This document shows, in pieces, positions 1-6,743 of a DNA stretch of 64,000 nt. The DNA is from Anaerolineae bacterium (GTDB lineage Bacteria; Chloroflexota; Anaerolineae; JAAYZQ01), in the NCBI GenBank assembly GCA_016929795.1, contig JAFGIA010000415.1, positions 1 to 64,000 on the forward strand, given 5' to 3'. The position numbers and the translations under genes were made by a program. Numbering within the stretch: position 1 is the first letter of the stretch; each line of letters begins with the position of its first letter. A model generated the notes under the pieces. It worked only from the letters and a program-made list of their open reading frames with translations, was not told the origin of the DNA and made no database searches.

Positions 1-578
1 CCGCTGGCGCCTTTGGTGGCGCCGTCGACTCGGTGCTCATGCGCATCACCGACGTCATGCTCACACTCCCCTTTTTGCCCACATTGCTCGTCCTGTCGAG
101 CAGCCTGCGCCAATACTCGTCGCTCCAGGCCTTCCTCGGTTCCTCGCTCAGTGTCGTGATCATTATCTTTGTACTCATCCTCTTTGGCTGGATGGGCAAC
201 GCGCGGCTGGTGCGTGGCTCGGTGCTCACACTCCGTAGCCAGGATTTCATCGACGCCAGCCGGGCGCTTGGCGCAAGCAAGGGGCGTATCATCCTGCGCC
301 ACCTGGTGCCCAACTCGCTGGCGCCGATCATCGTCGCCGCTACTCTCGGCTTTGGCTACGTCGTCATTGCCGAGTCGACCCTCTCCTTCCTCGGCTTTGG
401 CGTCATGCCGCCGGTGCCCACGTGGGGAAATATGCTGAACGAGGCGCGCAACTCGCCGCTCGACTTTCTCTTCACGCAGGCGCTGTCACCAGGCTTTTGC
501 ATCTTTATCACCGTGCTGGCCATTAACTTTATCGGTGACGGGCTGCGTGACGCGCTCGATCCACGGCTCAAGATGTAG
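1..578 (+). CDS. Oligopeptide/dipeptide ABC transporter permease (OppC/DppC type), 5' truncated by window edge
   Basis: Inner-membrane permease subunit of a peptide-type ABC importer. The reading frame is open from base 3, so the true start lies upstream of the window; about 191 C-terminal residues are present. The coupling loop that contacts the ATPase is visible as DASRALGASKGRIILRHLVP, which fits the EAA motif of binding-protein-dependent permeases (BPD_transp_1). Hydrophobic segments flank it, followed by the SFLGFG and PTWGNML motifs usual in OppC/DppC, and the protein ends at DPRLKM. It precedes two OppD/OppF-type ATPases on the same strand, so this is the end of a peptide transporter operon. 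The substrate cannot be told from sequence. Confidence 0.93.
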   Translation, partial: AGAFGGAVDSVLMRITDVMLTLPFLPTLLVLSSSLRQYSSLQAFLGSSLSVVIIIFVLILFGWMGNARLVRGSVLTLRSQDFIDASRALGASKGRIILRHLVPNSLAPIIVAATLGFGYVVIAESTLSFLGFGVMPPVPTWGNMLNEARNSPLDFLFTQALSPGFCIFITVLAINFIGDGLRDALDPRLKM

Positions 579-594
579 GGCGGAGCGAACGAAC

Positions 595-1140
595 ATGACC
601 ACGCCGACTGATCGAGTCCGCACACAGCCGCTCAAAATGATCCTCGTCGTCGCTGCCTGGATCGCCGTTATCGTCTATGGCACCCTCAGCGTAACGGCGC
701 AGGACCCTCTCTGGTTCCTGAGGCGGGTCGAAGCCCATCCCGTGCGTTTCGTCATCTACCACCACGAGGGCAAGCTCACCGACCTGCGCCCTGGCCAGGA
801 GGGCTTTGACCAACTCTCCTCGGCGGTCCAGGCAGCGCTGGAGCAGGGTATCGACAGACCATCGGGCATCGGCTTCTCCGACGCCTCCCTGCTCGATGCC
901 TACAGCCGCTACATCACCGTCGAGGTCTTTTTTGACCCGCCGGCGCTGCTCGACGCACCCTATGCCATCGGAGAGCCGACGCAGATGCTCATTCCGATCA
1001 CCGGCCGGCACTCGGATCAGCCGCTGGTGCTCCTCGGAAACGAGGGGAAATACTGGTCGAACGCGCCCCTGCTCCACACCGTCGAGCCGATCCGCCGCGC
1101 TCTTCAGGAACTGGGCTACTACATGCCCCAAGTGAGGTGA
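595..1140 (+). CDS. Hypothetical membrane-anchored protein inside a peptide ABC transporter operon
   Basis: A 181-residue protein of unknown function. An upstream in-frame ATG at 535 would overlap the permease gene; the ATG at 595, 16 bases after the permease stop, is the sensible start. One hydrophobic segment near residues 16-35 (LVVAAWIAVIVYGTL) suggests a signal anchor with an extracytoplasmic C-terminal domain of about 145 residues. No catalytic motif is recognised. It lies between the permease and the first ATPase, with only 3 bases to the next start, so it is probably cotranscribed and may be an accessory factor of the transporter. That role is inferred from position only. Confidence 0.75.
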   Translation: MTTPTDRVRTQPLKMILVVAAWIAVIVYGTLSVTAQDPLWFLRRVEAHPVRFVIYHHEGKLTDLRPGQEGFDQLSSAVQAALEQGIDRPSGIGFSDASLLDAYSRYITVEVFFDPPALLDAPYAIGEPTQMLIPITGRHSDQPLVLLGNEGKYWSNAPLLHTVEPIRRALQELGYYMPQVR

Positions 1141-1143
1141 AGC

Positions 1144-2145
1144 GTGACAGACGACAACCTACTCTATGAAAATAATCGAATCCTCGACGTCCGTGGCCTC
1201 AAGACTTATTTTTATACCGAAGACGGCGTGGTTAAGGCCGTAGATGGCGTCGATCTGTACGTCAGGCGTGGTGAAGTCATGGGCCTGGTCGGCGAATCGG
1301 GCTGCGGCAAGAGCGTCACTTCCTTTTCTGTGATGCGGCTGGTGGGCGTGCCCGGCAAGATCGTCGACGGTGAGATCCTGTTCGAGGGAGAGGACCTGCT
1401 GAAGGTGGCCGAGTCGGACATGATGCGCATCCGCGGGGAGCGTATCTCGATGATCTTTCAGCAGCCAACGTCGTGCCTTAACCCTGTTTTCAAGGTGGGT
1501 GACCAGATCTCTGAGGTCCTCAACATCCACAAAAAGATCGGCAAGGAGGAGGGGCGGGCGCGCGCCGTTCACCTCCTCCAGACCGTCGGCATTCCCGAGC
1601 CGCAAAAGCGCGTCGATTCCTACCCACACGAGCTGTCCGGCGGCATGGCCCAGCGTGTCATGATTGCCATGGCTCTCGCCTGCATGCCCGAGTTGCTCAT
1701 CGCCGACGAGCCGACTACCGCGCTTGACGTCACGATCCAGGCCCAGATCCTCGACCTGTTGCGCAATCTGCGCGCGCAGATGAACACCTCGATCGTCCTC
1801 ATCACCCACGACCTGGGGATCGTCGCCGAAATGTGTGAACGCGTGGCGGTAATGTACGCCGGCCGGATTGTAGAGGAGGCGGACGTTGAATCCCTCTTTG
1901 ACGCGCCGCTACACCCATACACCATCGGCCTCATCGGCTCGGTGCCCGTTCTTGGGCAGGTGAAGGAGCGGCTGGAGGTCATTCCCGGCAGTGTGCCCAA
2001 CCTGATCGATCTCCCACCCGGCTGTAAATTCGCGCCCAGGTGCCGGGCGCGTGTGGAGCACGGGTTGGAAATCTGCACGCAAGAGGAACCACCGCTGCGG
2101 CCCACGGTGCCGCGGCACACAGTCCGGTGCTGGCTGCACCAATAG
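1144..2145 (+). CDS. Peptide ABC transporter ATP-binding protein (OppD/DppD family)
   Basis: Cytoplasmic ATPase of 333 residues powering a peptide importer. Walker A GESGCGKS is at residues 50-57, the signature LSGGMAQR near 165, and Walker B LLIADEP with the following D-loop near 185. The C-terminal oligopeptide-transporter extension is present, with PGCKFAPRC and further cysteines (EICTQ, VRCWL) that in this family can bind a metal cluster. The start is a GTG preceded by GAGGTG. It pairs with the OppF-type ATPase 9 bases downstream to form the heterodimer typical of Opp/Dpp systems. Whether the substrate is an oligopeptide, a dipeptide or another solute such as nickel or a sugar cannot be decided. 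Confidence 0.95.
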   Translation: MTDDNLLYENNRILDVRGLKTYFYTEDGVVKAVDGVDLYVRRGEVMGLVGESGCGKSVTSFSVMRLVGVPGKIVDGEILFEGEDLLKVAESDMMRIRGERISMIFQQPTSCLNPVFKVGDQISEVLNIHKKIGKEEGRARAVHLLQTVGIPEPQKRVDSYPHELSGGMAQRVMIAMALACMPELLIADEPTTALDVTIQAQILDLLRNLRAQMNTSIVLITHDLGIVAEMCERVAVMYAGRIVEEADVESLFDAPLHPYTIGLIGSVPVLGQVKERLEVIPGSVPNLIDLPPGCKFAPRCRARVEHGLEICTQEEPPLRPTVPRHTVRCWLHQ

Positions 2146-2154
2146 GAGGGCGCG

Positions 2155-3177
2155 ATGTCACGTGAAAACGGAAACAATGGTAGAGGCACAAGCGCTCCGG
2201 GCAATGGCCACGACTTTATTGTCGTCAAGAACCTGAAAAAATACTTTCCAGTGCGTAGTGGGCTCATGCGCCGTGTCAGTGCCCAGGTCAAAGCCGTGGA
2301 CGACGTCAGTTTCCACGTCAACCATGGCGAGTGCCTTGGCCTCGTCGGTGAGTCGGGTTGTGGCAAGACCACCATCGGCCGCACTATCCTGCGCCTGATC
2401 GAGCCGACCGCCGGCAGCGTGATCTTTGACGGGGTAGACGTTGCCGATGCGAGCACCGCGGACTTGAAGGCGTTGCGCCGCCAGATGCAGATCATTTTCC
2501 AGGACCCTTACTCGTCCCTCGATCCACGCGTGCCTATCGGCGACAGCGTTGGTGAGGGCCTGTTGATCCATGGCATGCGCGACAAACACGAGCGCCACGC
2601 GGCCGTGCTCGACATGCTGCGCCGTGTTGGCCTGGAAGAGTATCACATCCGCCGTTACCCGCACGAGTTCTCGGGCGGGCAGCGGCAGAGGATCGGCATC
2701 GCCCGCGCCCTTGTGCTGCGCCCGCGTTTTATCGTGTGCGACGAGCCCGTCAGCGCGCTCGACGTCTCGATCCAGTCACAGGTGCTCAACCTGCTTCGCG
2801 ATCTCCAGGAGGAGTTTGGGCTGACCTACCTGTTCATCGCCCACAACCTGAGTGTTGTCGAGCATATCAGCGACCGCGTGGCAGTCATGTATCTGGGCCG
2901 TATGGCAGAAGTGGCGAGCCGTGAAATGCTGTTTGAGAATCCACTCCACCCTTACACGCGCGCCCTCATGTCCGCCATCCCGGTGCCCGATCCCAAGCTC
3001 AAGCGCGAGCGGATCGTGCTCACCGGCGATGTGCCCAGCCCTCTCAATCCACCCGCCGGCTGCCGCTTCCACCCCCGCTGCCCCGCCGCTATCGCGGGCA
3101 CGTGTGACGTCGACGAGCCGCCCGAGCTCGAGCCCGAGCCAGGACATATGGTTGCGTGTTGGTTAAGCGCCAAGTAA
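2155..3177 (+). CDS. Peptide ABC transporter ATP-binding protein (OppF/DppF family)
   Basis: Second ATPase of the peptide importer, 340 residues. Walker A GESGCGKT is at residues 65-72, followed by the Q-loop ([13 protein letters not shown]), the signature FSGGQRQR, Walker B with CDEPVSALD, and the C-terminal oligopeptide-transporter domain with [12 protein letters not shown] good ribosome site (AGGAGG) lies 6 bases before the ATG. An N-terminal stretch of about 20 residues rich in Gly and Asn precedes the ABC domain. This is the last gene of the operon; a 12-bp hairpin follows 31 bases after the stop codon. Confidence 0.95.
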   Translation: MSRENGNNGRGTSAPGNGHDFIVVKNLKKYFPVRSGLMRRVSAQVKAVDDVSFHVNHGECLGLVGESGCGKTTIGRTILRLIEPTAGSVIFDGVDVADASTADLKALRRQMQIIFQDPYSSLDPRVPIGDSVGEGLLIHGMRDKHERHAAVLDMLRRVGLEEYHIRRYPHEFSGGQRQRIGIARALVLRPRFIVCDEPVSALDVSIQSQVLNLLRDLQEEFGLTYLFIAHNLSVVEHISDRVAVMYLGRMAEVASREMLFENPLHPYTRALMSAIPVPDPKLKRERIVLTGDVPSPLNPPAGCRFHPRCPAAIAGTCDVDEPPELEPEPGHMVACWLSAK

Positions 3178-3208
3178 CAAGTGTTGCCATCAAGTGCTAT
3201 GGTTGTGG

Positions 3209-3236
3209 CCGGGCATCTCCAAGCGGAGATGCCCGG
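3209..3236. terminator. Perfect 12-bp hairpin between convergent genes
   Basis: CCGGGCATCTCC (3209-3220), loop AAGC, GGAGATGCCCGG (3225-3236). It sits between the stop of the OppF-type gene and the stop of the minus-strand gene ending at 3250, so it could end transcription from both sides. No clear T-run follows on either strand, so intrinsic termination is likely but not certain. Confidence 0.65.
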
Positions 3237-3249
3237 CGCTTGTGTTCCG

Positions 3250-3717
3250 TCAACGGCGTGGGTTCTCGATCCTCACGCGCAGAGCCAGCCTTTCGCCGAG
3301 ATCGTACACCCACTCCACATCCAGGACGTTGGGCGCATAGGGCGTCAGGCTGGCCTGGCGTGTGGCCGTGTCCAGATCGACACGAAAATCGGCCTGGCCA
3401 TCCGCATCGATGTCGATCTCTTCGTCGATGCGCGCCGGCAGCGCATCCTCCGGCTGCCAGTCCACCTGGATAAAGCCCTCCTTGTGCTCTCCGATCAAGG
3501 CGTCAAAGACCTGACGGTGGACATCCGTCTGGTAGGCGCCATGATCGATCGTCTGCACCACCGCGCCGCCGCTCCAGTTGGGCGAGTGTTCCAGCCCGAT
3601 GGCCGCGACGAACGTATCGTTCACAGCGGGAAAGGCGAAACCAATCAGGCCGGCGAACATGATCGGGATGGTGAGCACCGCCATCAAGTAACCCAGAACA
3701 GACCTCAGTTTTGCCAT
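3250..3717 (-). CDS. Hypothetical secreted or membrane-anchored protein, last gene of the redox operon
   Basis: A 155-residue protein of unknown function. I chose the ATG at 3717 because AAAGGAG lies 9 bases upstream; a longer frame to 3753 has no such site. Residues 1-30 (RSVLGYLMAVLTIPIMFAG) form a signal peptide or anchor, and the rest looks extracytoplasmic, with acidic segments such as DEEIDIDADGQADF and no cysteines in the mature part. It lies 67 bases downstream of the polyferredoxin gene on the same strand and ends near the hairpin at 3209-3236. The location of the product outside the membrane fits a membrane redox operon, but no function can be assigned. Confidence 0.75.
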   Translation of the reverse strand: MAKLRSVLGYLMAVLTIPIMFAGLIGFAFPAVNDTFVAAIGLEHSPNWSGGAVVQTIDHGAYQTDVHRQVFDALIGEHKEGFIQVDWQPEDALPARIDEEIDIDADGQADFRVDLDTATRQASLTPYAPNVLDVEWVYDLGERLALRVRIENPRR

Positions 3718-3784
3718 GTTCGATCGCTCCTTTCGAGTCACACTGCCCCTCATCCTCCCTCGCTCAGGAGAAAGAGGATGAGCC

Positions 3785-4960
3785 TTACCCCACCGGCGTG
3801 ATCATGCTGCCGGTTGTGATCCACTGAAAGATGTTGAACAGCGCGTCTGTCATCACATTGCCCCCCAGGACACCCACCAGGACGTAGGTCGGATACAGGA
3901 AGAGCATCCGCGCCACGTTCGGCCGGATGCCCACCGGCGTGCCCTTGATGTGATACGACATGGCCCCCTTGGGGCAGGCGTCCACGCACTGGCCGCACTT
4001 GGTGCAGGTCATGAGCGCCTTGCCGCTCACCAGGCTGCCCTCGTCCAGCGAAAAGGTCGGGCACTCGCGCAGACAGCGTTTACATTGGGTGCACTTGTCC
4101 AGGTCGATGCGCAGCTCAAAGATGTTGATCTTGTTAAAGAAGGACTGCAGGGCCCCAAACGGGCACCAGAGCGCGCATTGGATCCGCTTCTTGGTCAACA
4201 GAGGCAGCGCCACCACCAGGCCGAGGAACAACGAGACAAAGATGACCAGGGCGATGATGGTTGCCAGCGACCGGGGGGCGTTAAACTCGGTGACCATCTT
4301 GAAAGGGCAGAGCCACTCGCAGTAGATGGGGTGAAAGACGATGGCCGAGAGCAGCACGATGGCCAGCAGGACGGCATAGGGCAGAAAGCGCCACTTGCGG
4401 TCCACGTGCTTGATGACGGCTTTTTTGCGCAGCCGGGAAAAGAGCTCGTCGTAGCCGCCATAGAAGCAGCCCCAACTACACCATCCGCGCCCGATGGACA
4501 GCGACAGTCCCACCCACACAAAGAACCACATGGCTCCTTCCGTCAGCACTCCGGGAAAGATCGCACCTTTCCCGACCACCGCGGGCAGGATCACCATCGG
4601 CATGGTCAAGGGGCAGAATGGTGCCTCACCACTGTGCTCCGCCTCTGGAGTTAACACGTTGGTGCCACGGGCTTCGACCATCATGGGGATAAAGTGGAGA
4701 GGCAGCGTGAGGGCCAGGACAATGAACAGGACCGAACGGTAGCGGTGGGTCTTGCCCGTGCGTACCATGAGGAAAAAGAAGATGGTGAGCAGGGTCCCGA
4801 CCAACAGGGCAGCGACGAGCGCCAGGAGCGGCACGCCCTCTATCCCCAGCAACCTCAGCAACTGGGAATAGGAAAAAAGGGCCGCCGGCAAAGTGAGAAG
4901 CACTGCTTTCCAGATCGCCATGCGGGGCGAACCTTCTTGAGCGTGAGCAATTGCGGTCAT
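3785..4960 (-). CDS. Membrane polyferredoxin (NapH/NosR/CcoG-like 4Fe-4S protein)
   Basis: Integral membrane iron-sulfur protein, 391 residues, predicted to carry electrons across or along the membrane. About seven hydrophobic segments are visible. Three membrane-associated cysteine pairs of C-x3-C type are at 161/165, 214/218 and 262/266, the last two followed by Pro as in NapH, NosR and RdxA/CcoG. Two classical ferredoxin motifs follow, with cysteines 290, 293, 296, 300 and 319, 322, 325, 329. The start overlaps the stop of the upstream TauE-like gene (ATGA), so the two are translationally coupled. No nos, nap or cco structural genes are nearby, so the electron acceptor is unknown; the neighbour suggests periplasmic thiols or a copper/haem maturation step. 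Confidence 0.85.
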   Translation of the reverse strand: MTAIAHAQEGSPRMAIWKAVLLTLPAALFSYSQLLRLLGIEGVPLLALVAALLVGTLLTIFFFLMVRTGKTHRYRSVLFIVLALTLPLHFIPMMVEARGTNVLTPEAEHSGEAPFCPLTMPMVILPAVVGKGAIFPGVLTEGAMWFFVWVGLSLSIGRGWCSWGCFYGGYDELFSRLRKKAVIKHVDRKWRFLPYAVLLAIVLLSAIVFHPIYCEWLCPFKMVTEFNAPRSLATIIALVIFVSLFLGLVVALPLLTKKRIQCALWCPFGALQSFFNKINIFELRIDLDKCTQCKRCLRECPTFSLDEGSLVSGKALMTCTKCGQCVDACPKGAMSYHIKGTPVGIRPNVARMLFLYPTYVLVGVLGGNVMTDALFNIFQWITTGSMITPVG

Positions 4961-5586
4961 AGTTGAATCCCTCCTGCACAGAGTAAAATCCCCGAAGCGA
5001 GATAGTACACCGCCACAATCGCGGCGGCAAAGCGCCCGACGATGCGCAGGTCGGGCAACCGGTGAAAGGCTCCCAACAAGGGAAGGGGGAGGAAATAGAG
5101 TGACGTCCCCACAAAAAAGGTGGCAAAGAAGAGCAGGCTGCCACCCAGGGAGCCCCTGCTAGCCGCGCCGGTAAAGGCCAGCAACAGGGGTGGGCACACC
5201 TTCAGCCCAGCCATCAGCCCCATGCCGAGCGGGATGAGGGCCGGCCAACAGTGCAGCCGAGCCTGGGCTTCAGACACGGCACAACCTCCGCCAGACGGCC
5301 TCTTCTGGCGAAACATGGCCAGCAGCAGCAGGACAGAGAGGCCGATGTACGTCCCGCCGATCAACAGCGCCTGAAAGCCGCCCGCCTGCACTAGCAGTCC
5401 TCCTACGGCCCAGGCTAGCAGGCTAAAGAGCAGATAGCCGAGCAGCCGGCCCCCCAGGAACTTGCCCAGGGTCGCCAGGTTGTGGCCGATCCCTTGCCCC
5501 TCGCTTAGCAGAAAGGGGATGAGCACCGGCGCACACAGGGCCAGGCACGATGTGCCGTTGGCCAGGCCTAAAAGAAACCCTTCCAT
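4957..5586 (-). CDS. TauE/SafE- or CcdA-like membrane protein with conserved cysteines
   Basis: A 209-residue membrane protein with about six hydrophobic segments. The N-terminal GTSCLALCAPVLIPF places Cys14 and Cys18 just before a proline, and GLKVCPPLLL places Cys131 before a Pro pair in the second half. This resembles the pseudo-symmetric thiol-transfer proteins CcdA/DsbD and the UreH-like proteins often named sulfite exporter TauE/SafE. The extra CAV and LHCW cysteines lie in the central loop. It overlaps the polyferredoxin gene by 4 bases, suggesting the pair works together, perhaps passing electrons to extracytoplasmic thiols. That role is inferred from motifs and adjacency. Confidence 0.75.
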   Translation of the reverse strand: MEGFLLGLANGTSCLALCAPVLIPFLLSEGQGIGHNLATLGKFLGGRLLGYLLFSLLAWAVGGLLVQAGGFQALLIGGTYIGLSVLLLLAMFRQKRPSGGGCAVSEAQARLHCWPALIPLGMGLMAGLKVCPPLLLAFTGAASRGSLGGSLLFFATFFVGTSLYFLPLPLLGAFHRLPDLRIVGRFAAAIVAVYYLASGILLCAGGIQL

Positions 5587-5600
5587 CCGAACCCCTCCCC

Positions 5601-5711
5601 TCAGCGTCTCGCCGCCTCAACTATCTCGCGGATGGCATCGATCACCACCTGGGGTTGGTCGAGAAGGGCCAGCGCTAGGACGATTCCCCCCACTATGACA
5701 CCTGTTGTCAT
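5601..5711 (-). CDS. 36-residue hydrophobic small protein, translationally coupled
   Basis: A short ORF below usual annotation limits. The ATG (5709-5711) overlaps the stop of the 82-residue gene as TGATG, and AAGGAGGAG lies directly upstream within that gene. The product starts MTTGVIVGGIVLALALLDQP, one short hydrophobic helix, followed by an amphipathic charged helix (AIREIVEAARR). It ends 14 bases before the start of the TauE-like gene. The strong ribosome site, coupling and position between same-strand genes support real translation; a role as a small membrane subunit of the redox complex is a guess. Confidence 0.6.
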   Translation of the reverse strand: MTTGVIVGGIVLALALLDQPQVVIDAIREIVEAARR

Positions 5712-5959
5712 CAGCTCCTCCTTGATTGCGGCTCATATCTTCCGATAGATTCACGATTTATCCCCTCGCCTACAGTTACGGCCGAAAGGGGCAACCCCAG
5801 ATCCCGCAGCTTGGATATCAAGCCGTACAAGGCTGACTGGTCCAGGATCGAGCCAGTCAGTACCGTCTCGTTCTCCTCGGTGTGCCTGATCTCCAGGCCG
5901 TCGAGCCATTCCGACCAGCGCTCATCGATTCGTCCTTTGACGTGTATCTGTATCTCCAT
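5711..5959 (-). CDS. Conserved small protein of unknown function (82 aa)
   Basis: A compact alpha/beta protein starting MEIQIHVKGRIDERWSEWLD and ending soon after LPLSAVTVGEG. I chose the ATG at 5959; the longer frame to 6229 runs antisense to nothing useful and overlaps the upstream membrane protein gene. Similar small proteins, with a strand-turn start, a WxxWxxGL segment and a DQxALxGLxxKxRDLGLPL segment, are seen from memory in many Chloroflexota and Actinobacteria; none has a known function to my knowledge. It follows a 15-bp hairpin at 5978-6014 and overlaps the 36-residue ORF by one base. Confidence 0.75.
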   Translation of the reverse strand: MEIQIHVKGRIDERWSEWLDGLEIRHTEENETVLTGSILDQSALYGLISKLRDLGLPLSAVTVGEGINRESIGRYEPQSRRS

Positions 5960-5977
5960 GGTGCGTATCCCTGGATG

Positions 5978-6014
5978 ACCGGTCTGGCAGGCCCGAGAGG
6001 CCTGCCAGACCGGT
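5978..6014. repeat. 15-bp perfect inverted repeat (GCAGGCC hairpin family)
   Basis: ACCGGTCTGGCAGGC (5978-5992), loop CCGAGAG, and the exact complement at 6000-6014, lying in the 65-base gap between two minus-strand genes of the redox operon. No T-run follows, so it is more likely an RNA-stabilising or attenuating hairpin, or a dispersed repeat. It shares the core CTGGCAGG/CCTGCCAG with the terminator at 6688-6725. Confidence 0.8.
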
Positions 6015-6024
6015 GTTGAGCTGG

Positions 6025-6588
6025 CTACCGCGGTCTGAGGAGCTGCTTGCATACGCCCGAGACCAAGCCCAAGAGGATCGAGGCACCGATGACAATTCCC
6101 ATCATGTTGCCCACGATGCTGATGTAGCTTCCGATCATGGCCGCATCGAAAGACCACACCGCCCAGGCCAGGGTGCCCCAGAAAGCTCCGGCGACCAGGG
6201 CCACGACGACAATCCCCCAACCCGACCACACCGCTCGGGACCCCGTGGCAAACCTGGGCGACTTGCCCGGCAGAAGCGAGGGCACCGACGCGCGCAGAAC
6301 GGCCGTGTGCAGCCCCATCAGGATGATCAGGGGCACGGCGCTCACCGGGAAGGAGAACCAGGCCGCGGTGATCGTGGTCCCGGCCACCGCCGTGTGTTGG
6401 ATCGAGACGTACAGCGCCAGGGTCAACCAGCCGGCGATAAGGGCTAGGCTAGCCGCTTCCAGGACCTTCACCCATTTGTGAAATGCCTGCTTCCATGTCG
6501 GCTGCTGTGCCATGTATTCCGCGAACCGCACCCGGGTCTCCTGTCGGCTTTCGTTGGCTGCTCCTCGAAGTGCCGTCTGAATGTTCAT
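6025..6588 (-). CDS. Multi-spanning membrane protein of unknown function, first gene of the redox operon
   Basis: A 187-residue protein. The cytoplasmic N-terminal 40 residues are rich in charged residues (ESRQETRVRFAEYMAQQP). Hydrophobic segments lie at about 44-62, 76-96, 122-146 and 150-178, and the end is basic (CKQLLRPR). No cofactor motif is visible. The ATG at 6588 is preceded by AGGAGAGG. It is the promoter-proximal gene of the minus-strand group running to 3250; the candidate promoter with a palindrome lies at 6621-6666. The function is unknown; the context suggests a membrane redox or stress role. Confidence 0.8.
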   Translation of the reverse strand: MNIQTALRGAANESRQETRVRFAEYMAQQPTWKQAFHKWVKVLEAASLALIAGWLTLALYVSIQHTAVAGTTITAAWFSFPVSAVPLIILMGLHTAVLRASVPSLLPGKSPRFATGSRAVWSGWGIVVVALVAGAFWGTLAWAVWSFDAAMIGSYISIVGNMMGIVIGASILLGLVSGVCKQLLRPR

Positions 6589-6620
6589 CTTTCCTCTCCT
6601 GTTTTCCCAAGTATGGCCTC

Positions 6621-6650
6621 ATTGTAGCAGCTAACCGGGTAGAGTGTCAT
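6621..6650 (-). promoter_or_regulatory. Candidate sigma-70-type promoter of the redox operon
   Basis: On the minus strand: -35 ATGACA (6645-6650), 18-base spacer, -10 TACAAT (6621-6626), then AGGAGAGG and the ATG at 6588. Five of six bases match consensus in each box. A perfect palindrome abuts the -35 box (6649-6666). Confidence 0.6.
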
Positions 6651-6666
6651 CTATCTAAAGATAGAT
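6649..6666. promoter_or_regulatory. Perfect 18-bp palindrome overlapping the -35 box (putative operator)
   Basis: ATCTATCTAAAGATAGAT is fully self-complementary. Two bases overlap the -35 element of the promoter for the operon starting at 6588. Its size and position fit a homodimeric regulator site. The regulator is unknown; the adjacent LuxR-type gene is a neighbour but need not be the binder. Confidence 0.5.
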
Positions 6667-6687
6667 TGGGGGTTGATTTGGTGGATC

Positions 6688-6725
6688 AAAAAAAGACCTG
6701 GCAGGTCTCGGAGGCCTGCCAGGTC
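6688..6725 (-). terminator. Rho-independent terminator of the LuxR/MalT-type gene
   Basis: GACCTGGCAGG (6695-6705) pairs with CCTGCCAGGTC (6715-6725) around a 9-base loop. On the minus strand the stem is followed directly by seven T (AAAAAAA at 6688-6694 on the plus strand). It lies 19 bases after the stop codon of the regulator at 6744. The stem core matches the hairpin at 5978-6014. Confidence 0.85.
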
Positions 6726-6743
6726 TGTGAATGGGTCGCCTGC

